Of a stretch of DNA of 64,000 nt, positions 60,216 to 64,000 are shown in pieces. The notes below the pieces were generated by a model. It was not told where the DNA came from. It saw only the letters and a program-made list of their open reading frames with translations, and made no database searches. Both the position numbers and the translations under genes were made by a program. The number at the start of each line of letters is the position of its first letter. Within the stretch, counting starts at the first letter, position 1. Location of the stretch: positions 60,407,195-60,471,194 of the forward strand of contig CM023540.1 of NCBI GenBank assembly GCA_013350335.1. The letters are read 5' to 3'. Origin of the DNA: Chimonanthus salicifolius. Its lineage: Eukaryota > Streptophyta > Magnoliopsida > Laurales > Calycanthaceae.

Positions 60216-62080
60216 TGTAACACCCCGATTTCTCAATGATGTGGATAATTACGAAAATGCCCCTGGATTAGTAAATTTAATGGTTGCGATGTTGAATAAG
60301 GAAATAGTGGGGCCCATTGCTCAAACTAAGATCCTATGAACACATTATAAGGGTCAAATTTTAATGGATGGGTAATGTACATCAAATTGGGTTAAAATGG
60401 TTAATTGGGTCAAAGAATTCTCAATGATTGGAATAATTACGAAAATGCCCCTGGTTTGTTAAATTAAATGTTTGTAATGTTAAATAAGGAAAAGTGGGGC
60501 CCATTGCTCAAATTAAGATCCTATGAACACATTATAAATGTCAAATTTGATTGGATGGGTAATGTGCATCAATTGGGTCAAAAATGGCTAAATGGGTCAA
60601 AGGGCCCAAATGGGACCCAACGGGTCTTAATGGATTATTTGACTGTTGTGTGAGCTTAAATTAAATGGGGTTAAGCTGATTTGATTGGAAATCAAGTGGA
60701 GTAAAAATGGGTAGGCCTGATGCACATGTGAAAACCAAGTACAAATAACCAAAATACCCATAATTGGGTCATGGAGTCAAAAACGGGTCAAGGAGCTAAA
60801 GGGGGACCCAACGGGTCGGGTTGACTTTGTTGACCACAGCCAACCGTGTGGGCCCACAAATGAGTTCAATGGTGAGTTAAATCAGGTTAAGTGGAACTGA
60901 TTTTATTTAATTTGAATTAAGAATGAGTTGACTCAAATGCATTAAATGATTGCCAATTAATGAGGTGAGTTGGACATGTGAGTTGAGTGAGTCAAAATGG
61001 AAATCAAATGGCTGTAAATTCAGTGAGTTAAGTGGAATATGAGGAGGTGTTTTGATCTCAAACAAACCAAAACAAGTCCCACACGTTGGGGACTTGTTAT
61101 GGTGGTCTCCATGCAAAGTCTTAAATGCATTTATGTAAATGAGATAAGATGCATGGGCTTACATGAAGGGTTGCAACGTTTGGCACCAAGGGGTGCCTTG
61201 GATGGCACCCAATACCTCCTTGTTTTTATCAATGATTAATGAGGAGTGATGAGATAGTTTGAGTTGTTTTAACAAAAGGAAAACAACCATCATATGGCCG
61301 ATTGCACATTGCAAATCTTGGAGTTCCATCATCTCCCTCTCCCCCTCTCAAGAACATCATCTTCTTGGCTGAACCAGCTGCTGGTGTTTCACCAGTAGAT
61401 CAAGCATAAACCAGCAAAGGAAGGAAGGCAAAGAAGGATAGGAAGTAAAGAGCAAAGGCAAGACAAGAAGCTTGAGAAATTTGGTAAGAATTCTTATGGA
61501 TTTTGGTTTTAAATATGAGTGTTAAGTTATGAATTTAGATGACATAATTTGGTCTTGTATGGCCGAATTTGTCATAGGTCTAAACCTTGGATTAGATGGC
61601 TTAAAAGGATAAGAAAATATGCCATTGGGTTCAGCCATCTTGGTTGGGTCACTAATAGACGTGTATGGATCAGTTATGGATTGAATTATGTATGTGTTTT
61701 AATCAATGGAAAAAGAGGCTAAGTTAAGGGCTGATTTATGATAATCTTGTAACATGGTTAAAGAGCATTAATGAACCTAGGTTTATGATCAGTTAGAGAC
61801 TTAACCATGGATAAGATATAGACTAACTTGGAAAAATGTATAATAAGGTATCGAGACATCGCAAACGGTACGCGATCGGTGACCGGAATTATCGGACGAA
61901 AACGAAAAGGGACGTTATCGGTATTCGTTAGGATTCCTACCTTTTTGTAAGCCGTGGATTATGTTTATGTGATGGTTTTCATATTTTATTCCGGTAATTA
62001 TATGGTTTGTTTTATGGATTATATTTTATAGGCTATGGTTTATATATTAAATGCTATGGATTATATGTATTAAAAATATG

Positions 62081-62082
<2 letters not shown>

Positions 62083-62148
<66 letters not shown>
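62083..62148. repeat. (AT)n microsatellite, about 33 units
   Basis: Pure alternating AT within the LTR. A similar run sits in the solo LTR at 4562-4656, but at a different position in the LTR. Confidence 0.95.
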
Positions 62149-62150
<2 letters not shown>

Positions 62151-62470
62151 TACATAGCATAATGCACTTACATCTCATGCATGGCATGGGCGGGAAAATA
62201 AAGGAACCGGAGTCCATGCTCCGTCAGTGCGACCGAGAACAGACATGGGGATAGCCTGATAGGCCATAACAGGAGTCCATGCTCCGTCGGGGCGACCGAG
62301 AACAGACATGGGGATAGCCTGATAGGCTATAACCGGAGTCCATGCTCCGTCGGGGCGTCCGAGAAGCAAACATGGGGACACCTTGACGGGATTTTGCTGT
62401 CAAGGGGGATGTGACATTTTATGATGATATAGATGATGGGTGGGACACATGACATAGACACCCATGGCAT

Positions 62471-62543
62471 TGTAACACCCCGCCCTTTCTGAGAATTTAA
62501 GAGTCTAATTTATTTTTTTTTTAAAATAAACATCGGAAGAGAG
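62471..62543 (-). repeat. Inverted LTR-tail fragment inside the LTR
   Basis: TGTAACACCCCGCCCTTTC...GGAAGAGAG is the reverse complement of the usual LTR tail (compare 43040-43112). It is followed at once by a direct-orientation TGGGGCGTTACA, so the LTR terminates in a back-to-back arrangement. Confidence 0.85.
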
Positions 62544-62557
62544 TGGGGCGTTACAGT

Positions 62558-62569
62558 TGGTATCAGAGC
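62558..62569 (+). other. Primer binding site (initiator tRNA-Met)
   Basis: TGGTATCAGAGC lies 2 nt after the LTR end. The following leader to about 62940 is clearly homologous to that of the Tekay element at 18406-18780. Confidence 0.96.
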
Positions 62570-63001
62570 GAAAAGGGAAGTTGAATCATCGAAGTAAGAT
62601 TAAGACGGTTTCATGTCTCACTGAAGGATAAGAATCCCAACTGGCCGACTTTTCGGAGTCTGCTGACTGGGGGTCGGATTAATTTACTTCGAGTGACTCG
62701 GACTGAACAATCAATCTGAGAACGACAATGAAAGATAGCAAAGTAAAGTACAGTCATCATAATTGGACAAATCAAACATAGCAAGGTAGGATGAACTCCC
62801 CTAGAATCCCCACACTGAGAAACAAACAATAGGAAATTAGAGATTTCCCCTGAAACAAAAGAACACAAAGAGTGATGATTTGGTAATCTTCCCCAAACAA
62901 AGTACATGATATAATACATGATCAGATTCCCCTGAAAACCAAGAGTGGTTTATTTAGAATTGTTGTTGAATATTCTTGTGTTTTATTGATATGATACAGA
63001 T

Positions 63002-63571
63002 ATGTCGAGTAATGTGGAGTACTCAGAGTGTTACAGTGGAACTCCTAGCAATCCCATAGACTTGGTGTCTGCTTCTAACAACACCAACATGGAGGCTAAT
63101 GTGAACCTTCAGGAAGAGGAATGGAATCTAGCACCATTGGAAGAGTTGAACTTAGCACAAATGGAGGAGGTGAATCTAGCACCGTTACCTGAGTATCTGA
63201 TGGAGGATATTCCTTGGTTAGTGGAACCTCCTGAGGAGGAAAAGGATGATCTGGGATTTTTCTTTTATGAGGATCCTATGGAAGACTTTCCTATAATATT
63301 GGAATCGGCGGGGGAGGTAGATCCCTACGATACTTGTGAGTTGTGTAATCAGGACGATCACAACAGGTTGTATTGTCCTCATCCATTAGGAATTGTCTGT
63401 CCGGTCTGTGGATTACATGGGCATGGTGAGGCGAGGACTAATTGTCCTTATATAGGAGGACCTGGATTAATACCCTGTACGACATGTGAAGTATTGGGGC
63501 ACACAGCGATGACGTGTCCTGATAACCGTTTCAAGTTTGCTGATGATGCGGAGTCTTCTACGGAAGACTAG
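63002..63571 (+). CDS. Intact 189-aa ORF with three CCHC zinc knuckles at the gag position of an LTR element
   Basis: The ORF starts at ATG 63002 and ends at TAG 63569-63571, uninterrupted, in a window where every other retroelement ORF is broken. Residues 1-110 are acidic, with a short degenerate repeat (WNLAPLEE, LNLAQMEE, VNLAPLPE, about residues 41-64). The C-terminal part has three zinc knuckles: C112-C115-H120-C125 (CX2CX4HX4C), C133-C136-H141-C148 (CX2CX4HX6C) and C159-C162-H167-C172 (CX2CX4HX4C). There is no capsid-like segment. It sits 430 bp after the PBS, where Tekay gag (MPPKRNTR...) begins at 18796; the leaders are homologous but the ORFs are not. Zinc knuckles bind RNA or ssDNA, so a nucleocapsid-like or RNA-binding role is inferred. 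It could be a captured host CCHC protein or an accessory protein of a non-autonomous element. Confidence 0.75.
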   Translation: MSSNVEYSECYSGTPSNPIDLVSASNNTNMEANVNLQEEEWNLAPLEELNLAQMEEVNLAPLPEYLMEDIPWLVEPPEEEKDDLGFFFYEDPMEDFPIILESAGEVDPYDTCELCNQDDHNRLYCPHPLGIVCPVCGLHGHGEARTNCPYIGGPGLIPCTTCEVLGHTAMTCPDNRFKFADDAESSTED

Positions 63572-64000
63572 GCTAGGAAGTAATATGAAGGGGTATTAAA
63601 GAGAGGGTTATTTGGTAAGGGCGTATTTTGTTCTCTATAGGGTTTTGTTTCACCCTACCCACCTTTGTACAAGGATGAAGTATGAATTTATATAAAGTAT
63701 GCGATGTTATGATTCTAAGAGGATTTTTGGCACTAAGATATAAGTGACGAGGTCACTTGATTACATTGAGACGTGGTATGGGTGCGTCCCTCACATGGTA
63801 TTGATGAGATAAGAATATAAACTTCATGAGTATGGCTTTGAGTAGCTATGAGGCTGTGGGAACCTTGATACGAAATACGGAGACTTGGTCCCGTAGGGCT
63901 ACCGTTGAGGAGTGGGTCCCTCGCATGCTACGCGCTGGAGGGCACTCTCACGGCTGTTTGGCACACTAGATGTGCTGGAATGCGCAGAGCTAGATACTAT
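63572..64000 (+). other. Downstream part of the element, no gag-pol recognised
   Basis: The sequence runs to the window edge without protease, RT or integrase motifs in any frame. This favours a non-autonomous element but cannot prove it, since pol could lie further downstream. Confidence 0.4.

Larger units (their letters stand above)
60216..62555 (+). mobile_element. 5' LTR of a chromovirus-related element running off the window
   Basis: The head TGTAACACCCCGATTTC matches the solo LTRs 20724 and 39647. The end TGGGGCGTTACA (62555) is followed by the initiator-Met PBS. It contains two U3 modules (60251, 60439), a 10-bp-arm palindrome (61071-61098), a donor-like GGTAAGAATT (61484), a (AT)n run (62083-62148) and three GTCGGGGCG-type repeats (62207-62400). 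The acceptor-like block and the normal LTR tail are missing, replaced by an inverted tail piece (62471-62543). Confidence 0.85.

Overview
This window is plant nuclear DNA (an angiosperm with a large, retrotransposon-rich genome; the species cannot be named from sequence alone). It is AT-rich, and every protein trace I can identify belongs to an LTR retrotransposon: chromovirus (Tekay/Del-type), Athila-type and Ty1/copia (SIRE/Maximus-like). I find no ordinary host gene, rRNA, tRNA or CRISPR array.

Layout. 1-6793: an old minus-strand LTR/leader region holding a 57-bp minisatellite, cut by an LTR tail (1-779) and by a complete solo LTR (1103-4683, TSD GTCAT). 6794-13350: mostly unassigned sequence with a 202-bp hairpin MITE (7754-7955) and a decayed Ty3/gypsy gag/protease relic (11573-12645). 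About 13401-55213: a nested stack. A copia LTR is split by a whole Athila-type element on the minus strand (14007-51058, TSD CCTTT/CATTT). The Athila 3' LTR is split by a full-length but dead Tekay-type chromovirus (15322-30729, TSD GAGAG/AAGAG), whose pol is split by a solo LTR (20724-24835, TSD ACCCT). The Athila gag is split by a minus-strand solo LTR (39578-47224, TSD GTGAT), itself split by another solo LTR (39647-43112, TSD AAGGG). 55214-60215: abutting LTR fragments in both orientations. 60216-64000: the 5' end of another chromovirus-related element with LTR, initiator-Met PBS and, where gag should begin, an intact 189-codon ORF with three CCHC zinc knuckles. It runs off the window.

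How the parts relate. The solo LTRs, the Tekay LTRs and the 60-kb element share one modular LTR plan although they belong to diverged families: a TGTAACACCC-type head, a GA-rich leader, a strong splice-donor-like GTAAGTATTT, a field of dispersed perfect hairpins (GGGTTCGGCCAT ... ATGGCCGAACCC), a 78-bp repeat carrying a second hairpin whose stem changes in a compensatory way, a CTAAC/CAG-G splice-acceptor-like block, and a GGGCGGGGCGTTACA-type tail. This hairpin-bearing, possibly spliced LTR architecture and the zinc-knuckle ORF are the most unusual things in the window. All other ORFs are broken by stops or frameshifts.
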